Part shown: one piece after another, positions 54,019-63,985 of the stretch
How positions within the stretch are numbered: the first letter of the stretch is position 1
Layout: each line of letters begins with the position of its first letter
Origin: Diorhabda sublineata
Taxonomy: Eukaryota > Arthropoda > Insecta > Coleoptera > Chrysomelidae
NCBI RefSeq assembly: GCF_026230105.1
Contig: NC_079485.1
Location: forward strand, 14,330,872 to 14,394,871
DNA length: 64,000 nt
Direction of reading: 5' to 3'
Position numbers and translations under genes: made by a program
The notes under the pieces: model-generated
Told to the model about the DNA's origin: nothing
Seen by the model: the letters and a program-made list of their open reading frames with translations, nothing else
Databases searched by the model: none

Positions 54019-54479
54019 GCAATTTATTCTTAAATTCTTATATTTTTTTGTAGACAAATATGTTGAAAACGTCATGTATTGTTGATAAAATGAAGCAAGT
54101 GGACTGATTTTATTTTTGTTTATTGTATTTCTTACAAAGAAAACAATTCAATAGCATTCATCTATTTTCCGACCAATAAAGCCAATTAATTAACCCAATG
54201 AGACCCCAAAACCTCGCAACAAAATCATATGCTACAAAAACATTCGACCCGAATCCCGTACGACGAAACACATCAAATGGCGCAACGTCAAAAGTTTCCA
54301 ACAAAACGAAAAAGTACAAAAAAAACGAAAAGAAAGAAAAAAACAACATTGATACGTCACCAGTCTACACATGGAAAAGCTGAATATATATGTATGTTTG
54401 TTCAGAGTTTAAAAAAGGCGCATTGCAAAAACAATAATACTCAATCAATGCGATAGCAATGAGCCAATAACCAAATGGA
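54014..54479. other. Unassigned stretch with Lys-rich frames
   Basis: Two overlapping plus frames (54198-54383, 61 codons; 54229-54456, 75 codons) are Lys/Thr/Asn-rich (PVRRNTSNGATSKVSNKTKK) because of A-rich DNA. A retrotransposon ORF1 fragment is conceivable, but no motif supports it. Confidence 0.3.
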
Positions 54480-54680
54480 CGGGGACGTTACATTTAAGGG
54501 TAGGGGTTAACGTGACAACCCTGTTTACAAATGTAACGATTGATTCTTCAATGTTGTTTGAACCACACCGATATGTCCACGCTCGTTTCTAGTGTCCTAT
54601 GGGAGTGTTAAGTGACAGTTCTTTAATGAAAATCGGACATGGCTACCATCTTAAATAACGAGGTTAGTTCTTCTTTCTTT
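54480..54680 (+). other. Possible host first exon or regulatory block
   Basis: The block is repeat-free and less AT-rich (GACGGGGACGTTACATTTAA, AACGTGACAACCCTGTTTAC, CACACCGATATGTCCACGCT). At 54639 an ATG opens ATGGCTACCATCTTAAATAA, in frame MATILNNE, and is followed by GAG|GTTAGT at 54662-54668, a plausible splice donor. A short coding first exon with 5' UTR is one reading; chance is equally possible. Confidence 0.2.
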
Positions 54681-55173
54681 AGCACGTTTTTATCGATTTT
54701 CTTTTTCATTTGACAGCCACCACTTATCAGTTCCACCCATCACTATCATGAATTACTATTATCGTTATAATTAAGTAGATTTTGAGATTATATTATCATG
54801 TTAATATAGTATAAAAACATTTTTAAACGCGAAACGAGTCTGTAAATTCGTATTTAGCGCCATATTTTAAAAAGTGGTTTTAAAAGGATGCGTAGAGCCA
54901 TTCACGCGGTTACCGCGATCGATAAGAAGGCATGTTCAGAAAAGTATGCGGTAGGCTTTTAAAATACGCAGCTTCCATCATGGAAAACTTCGTTACGAGA
55001 TAAAATGGCACAAGTTCGATGGACGATGGATCCAATATTGCATTACTGGGTGCAATAAATCCATATATTAACGTTGAAATATTAAGTTTTAACATCCATA
55101 TATTGTTTAAATAACATTTTTATGATAATAGTTGTATCAGAAAAGCTAGTTGTTTGTTTATAGAAAAAAGTTT
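54681..55173. other. Unassigned stretch
   Basis: Short overlapping frames only. No repeats seen until TACAGGGTGTTTAAAAAAAG at 55175. Confidence 0.4.
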
Positions 55174-55200
55174 ATACAGGGTGTTTAAAAAAAGGGTAGA
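55174..55200. repeat. Repeat end 'tacagggtgtttaaaaaa'
   Basis: TACAGGGTGTTTAAAAAAAG matches the inverted right end of the fold-back at 35265-35286 (TACAGGGTGTTTTAAAAAAG), so it may be the outer end of the copy that continues at 55965. Confidence 0.6.
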
Positions 55201-55204
55201 TAGG

Positions 55205-55880
55205 TAACTGGAAAATATTTGGGGTTTGCTTAGTAAAAAATTTCGTTCTCGCAAATTCAGATTTACAATGGGTAAAACCAAAGAACTATCAGTTGCATTA
55301 ATTGCAAGTCTCCATAATCCAGGCAAAAGTAAGCATACCATTACCGACGAAATAAAAATACCTACCGTGGACTACAACGTGAAGAAATATGGATCCACCA
55401 GAAGCTTTAGCTGTAGAAAACGGCCTCGAGAAACCACTACCGCTGAAGATAAACCTGATTGAGGATTCACGGGTCCAGAGATAGCAGTTCAGATCAATGA
55501 ATCTAGTGATCTGCCTTTAAGTACTTCTACAGTGAAAAGATGATTAAGAACAATTGATCTTTTTGGGAGGGTGGCCATGAAGAAACCTCTAAGACGTCAA
55601 AATAGGTTGTAGTAGGCTACGGAACATAAAAATTAAAGATTTGGAGAGAGCTTTATGGAGTGATGACTCAAAGTTTGAAGTATTTGGATCTAAGAGAAGA
55701 ATATTTGTGCGCAGGTCAAAGAAAGAACGGATGTTGGTTCCATTTGTAATCCTGACCGTAAAACAAGGCGGAAACTCGTTGATGGTTTGGGATTGTCTCG
55801 GAGGAAGTGTGACTGGAGATCTCAGACTAAATCTGTTAGCCACAGACATTTTTCTGACATTTTTTTAATGAAGTTTATTA
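55205..55880 (+). mobile_element. Tc1-like transposon, same family as 41316
   Basis: Start codon at 55268: MGKTKELSVALIASLHNPGK (55268-55327), SKHTITDEIKIPTVDYNVKK (HTH1), YGSTRSFSCRKRPRETTTAE (linker). The 78-codon frame then stops; EIAVQINESSDLPLSTSTVK follows, then LFGRVAMKKPLRRQN, a frameshifted LERALWSDDSKFEVFGSKRR (about 55636-55695; first catalytic Asp kept) and KQGGNSLMVWDCLGGSVTGD (about 55761-55820). It ends before the second Asp block. The 5' TIR CACTACCGGACAAAAG of the related copy is not seen, and the C-terminal third is missing. Confidence 0.8.
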
Positions 55881-55964
55881 TAGTATCGAAAATAGATTTA
55901 TTTGTGCTTGCCAGGAAAAAAGCTGATATTCAGTGAGAAAGGAAAGTTTTTATGTGATAATTAC

Positions 55965-56205
55965 ATTCTTATATATATAAACATCCAATGAATTTGTCTG
56001 ACTCTCATAGAGGGAGCTAGGTACACGGTTCGTACCAAGTAGTATTCAACATAACTTTTTGAATATTAGATTTGTTTAGCAAACCGTCAAGTGAACTCAA
56101 ACATCATTTAATTAAACACCAAAAAAGTACTCTTAATAAAACTCGATACCGTGTACCGGCTTAGAAATATCCAGTTTAATCAGTACAGGATCGTGTATTT
56201 TGAAA
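55965..56205. repeat. Third copy of the fold-back arm sequence
   Basis: CCAATGAATTTGTCTGACTC, TCATAGAGGGAGCTAGGTAC, ACGGTTCGTACCAAGTAGTA, TTGAATATTAGATTTGTTTA and AACTCGATACCGTGTACCG follow the same order as 34853-34925 and as the inverted 34985-35130. Unlike the copy at 34753, it is a single arm, not a fold-back. Confidence 0.75.
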
Positions 56206-56249
56206 TTGAATAAGTATAGGAACTGAGCTATTGGAGGCCTTAGTGTGAA

Positions 56250-56560
56250 ACAAACAACTATTTAACTAAGGAATGTGACAAGACAAAACAAATACGTCTT
56301 CTTCAAGAACTTGGAGGATACTTAAAGAGCAACAGCTACAACCTTATCATTACCAACCATTTTCCGAATCGATGGATTGGTAGAGGTGCAGACGCTCCGA
56401 AGTCGGGGAGTTCCGTTTCTTCTGTATTGCGAGTTGCAATTTTCTAATGGTCTTACAGTAAACATGTGCATTGATGGTTTCATTGTGGTATGAATAGATC
56501 AGCAAAATACCCTTCTTGTCTAATTAACCCCATTAACCTCAGGTCACTAAGCAGCCCGTT
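56250..56560 (+). mobile_element. DUF4817/Tc3-like linker fragment
   Basis: Plus strand: TWRILKEQQLQPYHYQPFSE (about 56303-56362) matches the HTH2 block V.R.LK...L.PYH...VQ.L of DUF4817-type mariner/Tc3-like transposases. The surrounding sequence is decayed. Related to 11796-12445 by superfamily, not demonstrably by family. Confidence 0.5.
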
Positions 56561-56579
56561 ACTATTTGCCAAAACATTA

Positions 56580-57135
56580 ATTGGACTGATGGAGCTCCGT
56601 TTTTTCTCAGACAAAAGCAGACTTTGCCTGCATGGTAGCGCTATAAGATGAGTCTACAAATGACTTGGAAAAAGATTCGTGCAGTGTTGCATAGAAGACA
56701 ACGTGATTATTAGAGGAGTTTCCTGGATGGTTTGGGTGGAAATTTCAATGGAAGTAAAAATCGAGTTGGTTTTTATGAAAACTGGGGGTGGATAGAACCG
56801 ATACAGAGAAGAAATTTTAGGGAATCACGTCGTGCCTTACCCTAGTTTCATAGGCGAAAACTTCCTTCTAATGCATGACAATACCTACCCATATACTGCA
56901 GGTTTCCTGCAGGAATTATTTACATTATTGAAATTGTCGATATGTTTTGGCTAGCGCGTAACCCGTAGTTAAATCCTATCTTCCATTTTTGGAATCAACT
57001 CAAGAGACCAGGCCTGTACCAGCCACGAAATTGAACTTCAAAACGGCGCTTACTAAAGAATGGGATAGCATCGAACAAAATCGAGTAGATTGGAAACTAG
57101 GAAGTGAAATATAACACGTCGTCGATAATAATTTT
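56580..57135 (+). mobile_element. Tc1-like transposon, catalytic half
   Basis: Plus strand: ELRFFSDKSRLCLHGS (56601-56640; first catalytic Asp kept in SDKS), GKRFVQ then QCCIEDNVIIRGVSWMVWVE (about 56676-56735), a MEVKIELVFM block, EILGNHVVPYPSFIGENFLL (56813-56870), LMHDNTYPYTAGFLQELF (about 56868-56925; second Asp), then a stop-riddled WPARSPDLNPIEHLWD region (LNPIFHFWNQLKRP-like; the Glu is changed). It ends with NTALTKEWDSIEQNRVDWKL-like. Same family as 31239 and 43690. Inactive. Confidence 0.8.
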
Positions 57136-58330
57136 CAAAACTTTCATCTTGGTTAAATTTATTGCTTCTTAGAATATTTGGGTGCCGATATTCTTGATTC
57201 TTAAACTACATTCTGTTCCTTCAGAATGTTGCTCAGATATTTCTTATCAATATTGAATTTTTTATCCAATTTTCGCAAATTTCCCGCAGTTTTCCGTAAG
57301 TCGTTTTATTCAAAGCTTCTCTCTTCTTTTTTTGCATTTTTTTGCTTTCCTGCCTGATCCTGACTCACTTTCAATCGAAATACCTTCCGACAGATATCGT
57401 TAATCATTTAACTATTCCAATTCTTACAAAGTGATTAATCGTTTTTTTTTAGAATTAGTATAACTAACCTCGAGTAAAGAAACTCATATTCAATCCAAGA
57501 AAAAACGTTTGAAAACTATTATTAGTGCGTATTCGACTTGAGTTGAATCCAATAGTCTATGAATGTTTTATAACAAAAAACGTATCTAATAAACAGAATT
57601 ATCTTGAAATCATTCTAAAAAAAAACGATAATCTTGAAATGTGGCATAAAGGAACCTGATTTGGACATCGTAAATTTTCAGTGAATAACATTGAATGTTA
57701 TATCGGTATATCGGGAATCGGTATAAACGAAAATTAAGCTTTCAGTGAATTTGTAAAATTTTATTTTGATTTAATCCATTGGACTATTGTTCGATCTTCA
57801 TACGAAATCGTCCGAAAAATAATTCCATCAAACGGATGATTTATTCCGCATTATTTTTCTGACGTAATAGTCCAGCCTACACAAAAACCCTACTATTGTA
57901 CGTGTATTTTGCAATAACCAACGAACTAGATTGAATGTAGAGCTGACAGAAGCGTTAAAAAGAGTATGAAGTCTGGTCTATGCGAGGTCATAAATAACCA
58001 GCTTTGAATAATAAATGATAGGGTCATTATGAAACCTGTTATCAGTTGACTGTGGGCTTTTGCGAAGAATTGCAAGTTTGGGAAGGGCAGTAAAAAATCA
58101 ATTCGCTGCCAAAAACGCAACGGGCATGCTCTGTTCCCTTTAAATAAATATATTCTCGTCCGGTCTTTAGCGATGTACAATCGAGATTTTGTTCGTTGGT
58201 CGGCGGACAAAAAACATTGTAACGATAGGAAATATCCTAGCTAATTCAACTTTATTGCTAGAGTTATAATAAAAGTATTTTTTGCATCGTTTCGTGTTGA
58301 CTGGAAGTTAACTTAAACAAAATTTATTGT
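57136..58330. other. Unassigned AT-rich stretch
   Basis: No transposon signal. The 94-codon minus frame 57926-58210 is unrecognised; it includes KGNRACPLRFWQRIDFLLPF, which has transposase-like amino acid content but no known motif. Confidence 0.4.
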
Positions 58331-58332
58331 AT

Positions 58333-59100
58333 AAAGCCGCGTTCCCACTGGACAAACAATGGACAAACATTGTTTGCCAAACATTTGTTGAAAATTTCGA
58401 CAAACTTTTTTGTTTGAAAAACAATCTTCGCCGGTGATTTTGGTGTGGACGCTATCTATATTTGGCTTGTTTTAGTGTATTTTGAAGGGGTTTTCCGGCA
58501 TGATTTTTTGGATATAAACATTATTATTTGTATTTTTTTATTGAAAATATTCATTGGAAAGGTGTGTGTGTGGTTTTTCCCCAAATTGAGTAAAGAGTTT
58601 TGGAGCCAGGAAAATTTGATATGGTTAATCAGCAAACCTCCTGAACAATTTTTGAAATGCTTTGTTTGGATACCTTAAATAAATTCATCAACGAATGATA
58701 GGAATCACCAGAAGCCAAAAACCTGAGTGTTATAGCCAGACGATCTTGAACGCTGATTGCTTGGCTTGGCTTGGATTAGTATTTTGTTTATTTATCACTG
58801 TCCCTATAAACGATATTAACACTTCAAAATCCCCATTTGACATTCTCGTAAAATTTGTAAGCAAACACCCGGTTGTCAAATCATTTCGGAAATCATCACC
58901 ACTATATTCATAACACCGTAAAAACAATTGTCTCTGCCACCATCGACGAGAACGAGGCTCTTCAATTAAAATATAAGCTGCTGCAATGCAGGCCAGATGA
59001 CGGCGGCGGTAAATCACCCATTATTCGACAAAACCTAACTGACTAATGTTTCATGCCGAATCGCAATTGTTTGGAGAAAATATTTGTCAAACAATAGTGT
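58333..59100 (-). mobile_element. PIF/Harbinger transposon, N-terminal nuclease fragment
   Basis: Minus strand frame from 59017: RSRRWWQRQLF, DDFRNDLTTG, RMSNGDFEVLISFIGTVINK and QNTN (to about 58760). This is the unmistakable RRWWVR...F..L..D...F..FLRM....FE.LL..V.P.I.K..T segment of HARBI1-type (DDE_Tnp_4) nucleases. After a frameshift and stop, SYHSLMNLFKVSKQSISKIV (about 58705-58645), VQEVC and decayed sequence follow. The catalytic DDE core is missing. The outer 3' side ends in AAAGCCGCGTTCCCACTGGA (58333) and many ACAAACAATG/CAAACATTGTTTG subterminal repeats; similar AACAATAGTG/TTTGTCAAACAATA repeats occur at 59075-59095 in inverted order. Flanking TSD (typically 3 bp) not clearly seen. 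Confidence 0.85.
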
Positions 59101-59104
59101 TGAA

Positions 59105-60712
59105 GCTAAGAAAAAATTCAACAAAGCCCAAGTTAACAGCCCTACCTGTACGAAAAAAACGAACACGAACTGTGGTATGGAAGCGGCAAAAAATCCAATA
59201 AACACAAATATGATGATGACTAAATGACTCCAAAAAATGAAATAAAATTACTAAGCCCGGAAAAAGCGCAGAGCACCAATCTAATAACTGCCCATTTGCT
59301 GAAAGAATTACCACAAAGGATACATTTACAACGCAATCCCAATCCTGGCCAATATCATATACAGTCACATAAATCATATTGATTGGTAAACCAGGCAAAG
59401 ACCCTACCAATATTTCCAATAATCCCCCTACCAACCAATGTCTAAACTTTTTGAAAAATCCAAAAAATCCTACGTCGGATAACTGAAGATCTACCTTTGG
59501 ATTCCGACACAACTATTCGATAGGGCAACAAATCCAATGAAAATTGCTCTGCTGTTTTCCTTGATATCGGACAGGTTCTTGACAGAGTGTGTCATCAAGA
59601 ACTACTATACAAATTTGAAAGTACTCTTCCCCCAAACCACTACCCACATCTGAAATCTTATTCAACCAACAAAACGTTCCAAACGAAAGTTAACTAGGAA
59701 AAGTCCGAAGTTTTTTTATTGCAAAAAGGGGCTAAAAGGTGGCGTACTAGATCCTCTCCTTTACATATACCAAAGTTTTGCCGATGACACAGTCATCTTC
59801 TCTACAAATCAAGGACCACAAAAAATGTTGAGATTCATCTTGACCAATTACAGAAGAGGCTATAAAAATGGAGGGTTAAAGTAAATGAGGGTAAATCAAC
59901 AAATGTGACATTCACGCAAGGGTACATGTCCCCTCAGTAAAGCTAAATAATACAGAATAAGCAGATAGTGTTAAATACTCAGGAATCCACCTAGACCAAA
60001 ATCTTAACTGGCAACATGACATCACAAAAAAAGAAAACAACTTAATATAAAAACAAACATTGGTTGATGGGAGAAACTCCAAAGCCTCAGTAGAAAATAA
60101 AGTCCTTATCTACAAATCTGTCATCAAGCCTATATGGATATATAAAATTGATCTGTGGGGTTTTAAATATCATTCAGAGATCCCAATCGTCAACTAGTGG
60201 ATACTCCATGGTATGTATCAAATCACACCATTTACGTGGAACTGGGAATACCCATTGAACAAGAAGATATCCAAGAGAGGGTTACCAAACATCATAAAAT
60301 CATATAAACTCACTACATCCACTACTAGAGGAATTACATAACTGAATCAGCACCCAGTCAGCTCGATTGTGAATTTGGCGTTTGCCAGAGCTTTTTCAAG
60401 TGTTCAATGTTCAATTGCCATCAGTCTAGGCACATTAGGAATATTCCTAGACCTCATTTAACGGACTATTCAACTCTACAAAATCTTCCACAACATCCTT
60501 TGCATAATGTCCAAAATTTCCTTCATGATGCTTTTCCTTTATGAACCGCATCAATCTAGATCTCACCCACTGTTTGCTGAAGAACGACCACGAGAAAATA
60601 TTGCCAACCATACCAACACTTTCGAACTAAACTCTCTTTAGATCTTGATTTTGTTCAAAGAATTTTCGTTTTCTCCAATTTTTCATACTTGAAACTAAAC
60701 TTCCAACAGAGA
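59105..60712 (+). mobile_element. Jockey retrotransposon, long RT region
   Basis: Plus strand, most of the RT domain, in several frames: NEIKLLSPEKAQSTNLITAH (59238-59297), LLKELPQ, a TMIPKPGKDPTN-like block, SAVFLDIGQVLDRVCHQELL (59548-59607; palm motif A Asp), YKFESTLPPNHYPHLKSYST (59608-59667), a damaged GVPQGSVLGP (motif B), FADDTVIF (59777-59800; catalytic YxDD-type motif C intact), WRVKVNEGKSTNVTFTQGYM-like (59868-59930), YSGIHLDQNLNWQHDITKKE (about 59967-60026), KVLIYKSVIKPIWIYKIDLW (60101-60160), ISKRGLPNIIKSYKLTT and SHPLFAEERPRENIANH (about 60553-60605). This is the standard layout of jockey ORF2. Endonuclease and ORF1 are absent. Frameshifts throughout; inactive. Confidence 0.9.
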
Positions 60713-61190
60713 CGTAATGTTTATAGTTAGGACATTTGACAATTGCCAAATTATGATTAACTTGAGGAAGTACACATCTTCCATTGTTCTATCATTATCA
60801 TTTTTTACAAACCACTTGGAACCCATTGTCCTACTTTATTTTGAGTCCAAAGGACATATGATTTACATCGGAAATGCCTTTGTTCTTCTTCGCAAGTATA
60901 ACAGCTGCTTTTGAGCCTTGTCCTGTGGAAGGATACTACTCCAACGTTCCCTATCTCAATATACTTTATCCAATTCCTCATTCCGAACGTTCCCAGGACT
61001 TGTGTCGACCAATACATCGACTGACTCCAAAAAAGGACTTGAAAAAAGGTACCAGGTTATCCGCCACCTTCCCTTTTGTATTTTCAACACGATATTAATT
61101 CTTTCAACAAAAAGTTCTGTTATCAGATCAAAATTATATCGAATCACCTTCACGCTTTACGTCAAGGATGCGTTCGAAGGTTAACATTAG
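60713..61190. other. Unclassified coding-like fragment, minus strand
   Basis: Two adjoining minus frames (61153-60956, 65 codons; 61017-60805, 70 codons) read MKVIRYNFDLITELFVERIN, GRWRITWYLFSSPF, VRNEELDKVY and TCEEEQRHFRCKSYVLWTQN. The composition is protein-like and less AT-rich than spacer, and the order suggests one gene broken by a frameshift. I could not match it to RT, DDE transposase, piggyBac or host families with confidence. Confidence 0.35.
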
Positions 61191-61319
61191 GTTTATAATC
61201 AGGACTCGTACTCATACACTACATTACACGCCACCATATTGGGAAATAACAGTTAGAAATTTTGAGTAACCCAATTATATGGAATATTAATTTTGAGCAA
61301 TGTGCTTGAATCGAATTCA
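61191..61319. other. Short spacer
   Basis: Nothing recognised. Confidence 0.5.
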
Positions 61320-61870
61320 TAAAAAAATATTTCATGTTATAAAAGTTTAGAAACGACGCTACGCTTCACTTAATTAAGTTGACTATTTGGTTAATATTCG
61401 GAGCGGTTGATCTCTTACCAACATAACCTCCAAAAAGTGTAAAAAAATCCAATAAAATCCCAATAAATCTTCGTCTTTCCGACGAATCGTTTCAGAAAAT
61501 GTGGTGGCAAAATTAAAACTTACATAATCTATACGCACGAAGGCGCCTTTTGACTATATTTTCCCTGAAAAAAGCATCATTTGCAGAGAAAAGATAAGTT
61601 TCAAAATGGTATAAAAGCCGGTTAATTATACGAGAGAAATGCCTTCGAATGTAAAGGAAAAGTCTCCCTAAGTTGAGAGAGATAAAGGTCGCTTTTGAAC
61701 GAGGGCGAGTTCCCCTTTTTATAGGGGCAAAAGTTTTTAGAGCTGCCGCACAACTTTTGTGGCTTAGACCCTCCGGGTAACTCCACCCACTGTTTTTAAC
61801 TACGGACGGCCATTTTCACTTTGCATAAGTTATTTTTCGGACCACACCCAACGTCTAAATAAAACAAATT
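61320..61870. other. Repeat-free, higher-complexity block
   Basis: From about 61490 to 61850 the sequence (ACGCACGAAGGCGCCTTTTG, AAAGGTCGCTTTTGAACGAG, GACCCTCCGGGTAACTCCAC, ACTACGGACGGCCATTTTCA) is evenly mixed, free of open frames and of mobile-element motifs. Candidate conserved non-coding DNA by appearance. Confidence 0.35.
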
Positions 61871-62125
61871 TCATAAAGTTTGTACGAATATACATTTACA
61901 TAATTTAAATTAATAATAATAGTTTCTAAACGATTCCACCGTTTGTTTTATTCTATTTATAAACTAAGTTTTGATTTATGCTAGGAATATGAAAACCACT
62001 TTTATCTTTTTTCCACTCACAGAAGCAAAAATTACAATCGAAAAATGAAGAAATAAAACCAGTTATAACCATTGATGACACAGATATAAACAGAGAAGGC
62101 AAACATAATCATAACATTTCGTTTT
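61871..62125. other. AT-rich spacer
   Basis: Nothing recognised. Confidence 0.5.
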
Positions 62126-62370
62126 ATGTAAAAATCAACCACAAGAGGGCAAACCCTATTAGGTTAGATTATATTCTGTAGGTTATAGTGACGTGCCTTG
62201 GTAGCTGACTCCAAAGGTTGCACTTCTCCAAAGGAAGGAGTCGAGTACATCTTGTAAATACTGCATTAGGGGCGATTATGTTGGACAGATCGAAAGAGAA
62301 TTTACAGTGAGAGTATCGATGAAACACCTCGGCGACCCTAATCCTATGCTCAAAGTTTCTTTAGATCGCC
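62126..62370 (-). mobile_element. CR1/Jockey-like RT tail, short copy
   Basis: The 3' tail ACCACAAGAGGGCAAACCC (62139) matches ACCACAAGAGGATAAACCC at 6280. TTGGTAGCTGACTCCAAAGG matches TTTGGTAGCTGATTCCACAG at 6381, and GATTATGTTGGACAGATCGA matches 36337. Translated on the minus strand it covers the FYRYYHGKFSFDLSNI region to the 3' end. Extent about 240 bp. Confidence 0.7.
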
Positions 62371-62439
62371 TATAAGTCGAAATAAACAGAAATAATGAAG
62401 AAACAGTAACTGCTAAAAATTCTTATTTTCAATAATTTT

Positions 62440-62570
62440 AATAGCATCCTCCGAATATTCTACCAAAATTCAAGAATAATCGATATGCCCCTCCACATAT
62501 TCCACTAAAATAATGAATTGTTGATTCCTCCTCCAAATATTCCACCAAAGTCAAAAATTGTCGGTTCATA
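62440..62570. repeat. Minisatellite, about 40-bp unit, left block
   Basis: Three successive units start with ATATTCxACxAAA: GAATATTCTACCAAAATTCA, ACATATTCCACTAAAATAAT and AAATATTCCACCAAAGTCAA, each followed by a TGxATxxTCGAT-type segment and CCCCTCCA or CCTCCTCC. Spacing is about 40 bases. Confidence 0.75.
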
Positions 62571-63660
62571 GTTCATACTTTGTGGGCGGCGAGGGGTCAT
62601 TAAGCATACAAGCCTTCAAATATGTCTCCCTTGACATTAACCAATACTGATGTCCTTAGATAATCCGATCAAGCGCATTGGCTTGACTGTTGGGCACTTA
62701 CAGATGACGTGGTCTGGATGCACAAGGTTTGCAGTTGTCCTCTTAGGTGACAGTGTCCGATTAAAAGTCCTGTCACTAGTCGTATTTCGCATTGCAACAG
62801 TTGTTTAGTATGAGACGCACAAGGTCCATCTATGTTTATCTTTGCTTATTTCATGCCAGGTGTTTCTATCCACCTCTGCAGAGCCCGTTTTGCGAGTAGA
62901 TCGTTAAGAGACGCGATACTAACTCTTTTAGCTACACCAAGGATGAGTTTTTGGCCCATCGATCAGTTTTCCGATCCCCGTCTGGTAAGTCCGCTTCGTT
63001 GTTGCCTAACCAAACAAGGTGGATCTTGCAGCCATCACTCACCAAATTTTGAAGGACTCTCTAACACTCCAGCTCTGCTGTCTGAGCAGATCGAAATTAC
63101 TGTTTTCCTGTGGCGCCGATTGAGTATTGCGGGTCTGCATTCCATCACAGCGAATACCTCGACTTGGAAGAAGGTAGCATATTCACCAAGCGAAAAAGAT
63201 TCGCTTATTTTGGGGTCGTTCTCCTAGATCCGTCTATGTACTAGGTGGCTCCATTATTTAGTATAGCAGGCTTGGAGTCACTGCTCAGTGATGTGCACCT
63301 CAAAACCCTTATTGTTAACGGTTGTAGGCGTCATTTTGTCGCTGCTCATCGAAATGATTGGGCATTCACCTTTGGTAGATGTTCAGCCTGTATGCTGTCC
63401 TCATGGCTTCGAATTATATCGCTAGATCTAAGGGAGAGAGGACGAGTAGGACTTCAAGGGCCCTAGCTAGGGCCGTACACATGGTCGCTGTGATAATGAG
63501 ACACGCGAGGCGCTGGACTCCAGTTGCACGCTTCTTCGTCCAGAGGCGTCACACGATGTGAGTAGAGGTTTGGCCATTGATGTAGAAATTCAGTGGAGGA
63601 TATTAGATGAAAAACCCCATGTATAACCGAAGGCCCTTCTGCATGCCCAGAGAGCGCAGG
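62571..63660 (-). mobile_element. RNase-H-bearing non-LTR retrotransposon inserted in a minisatellite
   Basis: Minus strand, from about 63560: an LARALEVLLVLSPLDLAI frame (about 63475-63420; RT-to-RNase-H connection), EAMRTAYRL, a decayed segment, HRRI, ESFSLGEYATFFQVEVFAVM (about 63206-63147; RNase H, including the catalytic Glu of QxEV), KTVISICSDSRAGV (catalytic Asp in CSDS), a QRSGLTRRG-like piece (ADELARRG), LILGVAKRVSIASLNDLLAK, WIETPGMKQAK-like, RLVTGLLIGHCHLRGQLQTL (about 62787-62728) and a decayed C-terminus. The RT core is missing. It is the same broad group as 19486 and 25690 but preserves a different part (RNase H). Confidence 0.85.
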
Positions 63661-63985
63661 TGGCAAAAGTTGTCCTGCGAATATTTCACCAGAATTCAAG
63701 ATTAATCGATATGCCCGTCCAGATATTCCACTAAAGTGAATAATTGTTGATTCCTCCTCTAAATGTGCCATGAAAATCAAAACTTATCGATTCGATTGGT
63801 AGTTTTTTCCAAATTCGATAATTTACAAAAATCTATAATCTTTGATTTTTTCGTGAAAATTCCATCAAAATTTTTAAATCTTGGATAGTCGATCAAAATT
63901 CAATTTAAATCGGAATATTTCCCCTTCGAATATTTAATCAAAATGAAAAATAGTGGATTGTAAAATGAATGAATGAAACAATTAT
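63661..63985. repeat. Minisatellite, about 40-bp unit, right block
   Basis: GAATATTTCACCAGAATTCA, AGATATTCCACTAAAGTGAA and later units (AAATTCCATCAAAATTTTTA, GAATATTTAATCAAAATGAA) continue the 62440-62570 array after the retrotransposon. The first 110 bases are nearly the same as the left block (ATCGATATGCCC, TTGTTGATTCCTCCTC). Confidence 0.75.

Noticed and set aside
54198..54456. Lys-rich gene (retrotransposon ORF1)
   Set aside because: A-rich DNA explains the composition; no zinc-knuckle or other ORF1 motif present.
55589..55849. 86-codon minus frame
   Set aside because: Antisense to the Tc1-like transposase.
59087..59512. 141-codon minus-strand frame, the longest open frame in the window
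   Set aside because: It is antisense to the jockey RT region and has no motif of its own.
62440..63985. LTRs flanking the RNase-H-bearing element
   Set aside because: The flanking blocks are made of about 40-bp tandem units that continue outward, and the element is a non-LTR type.
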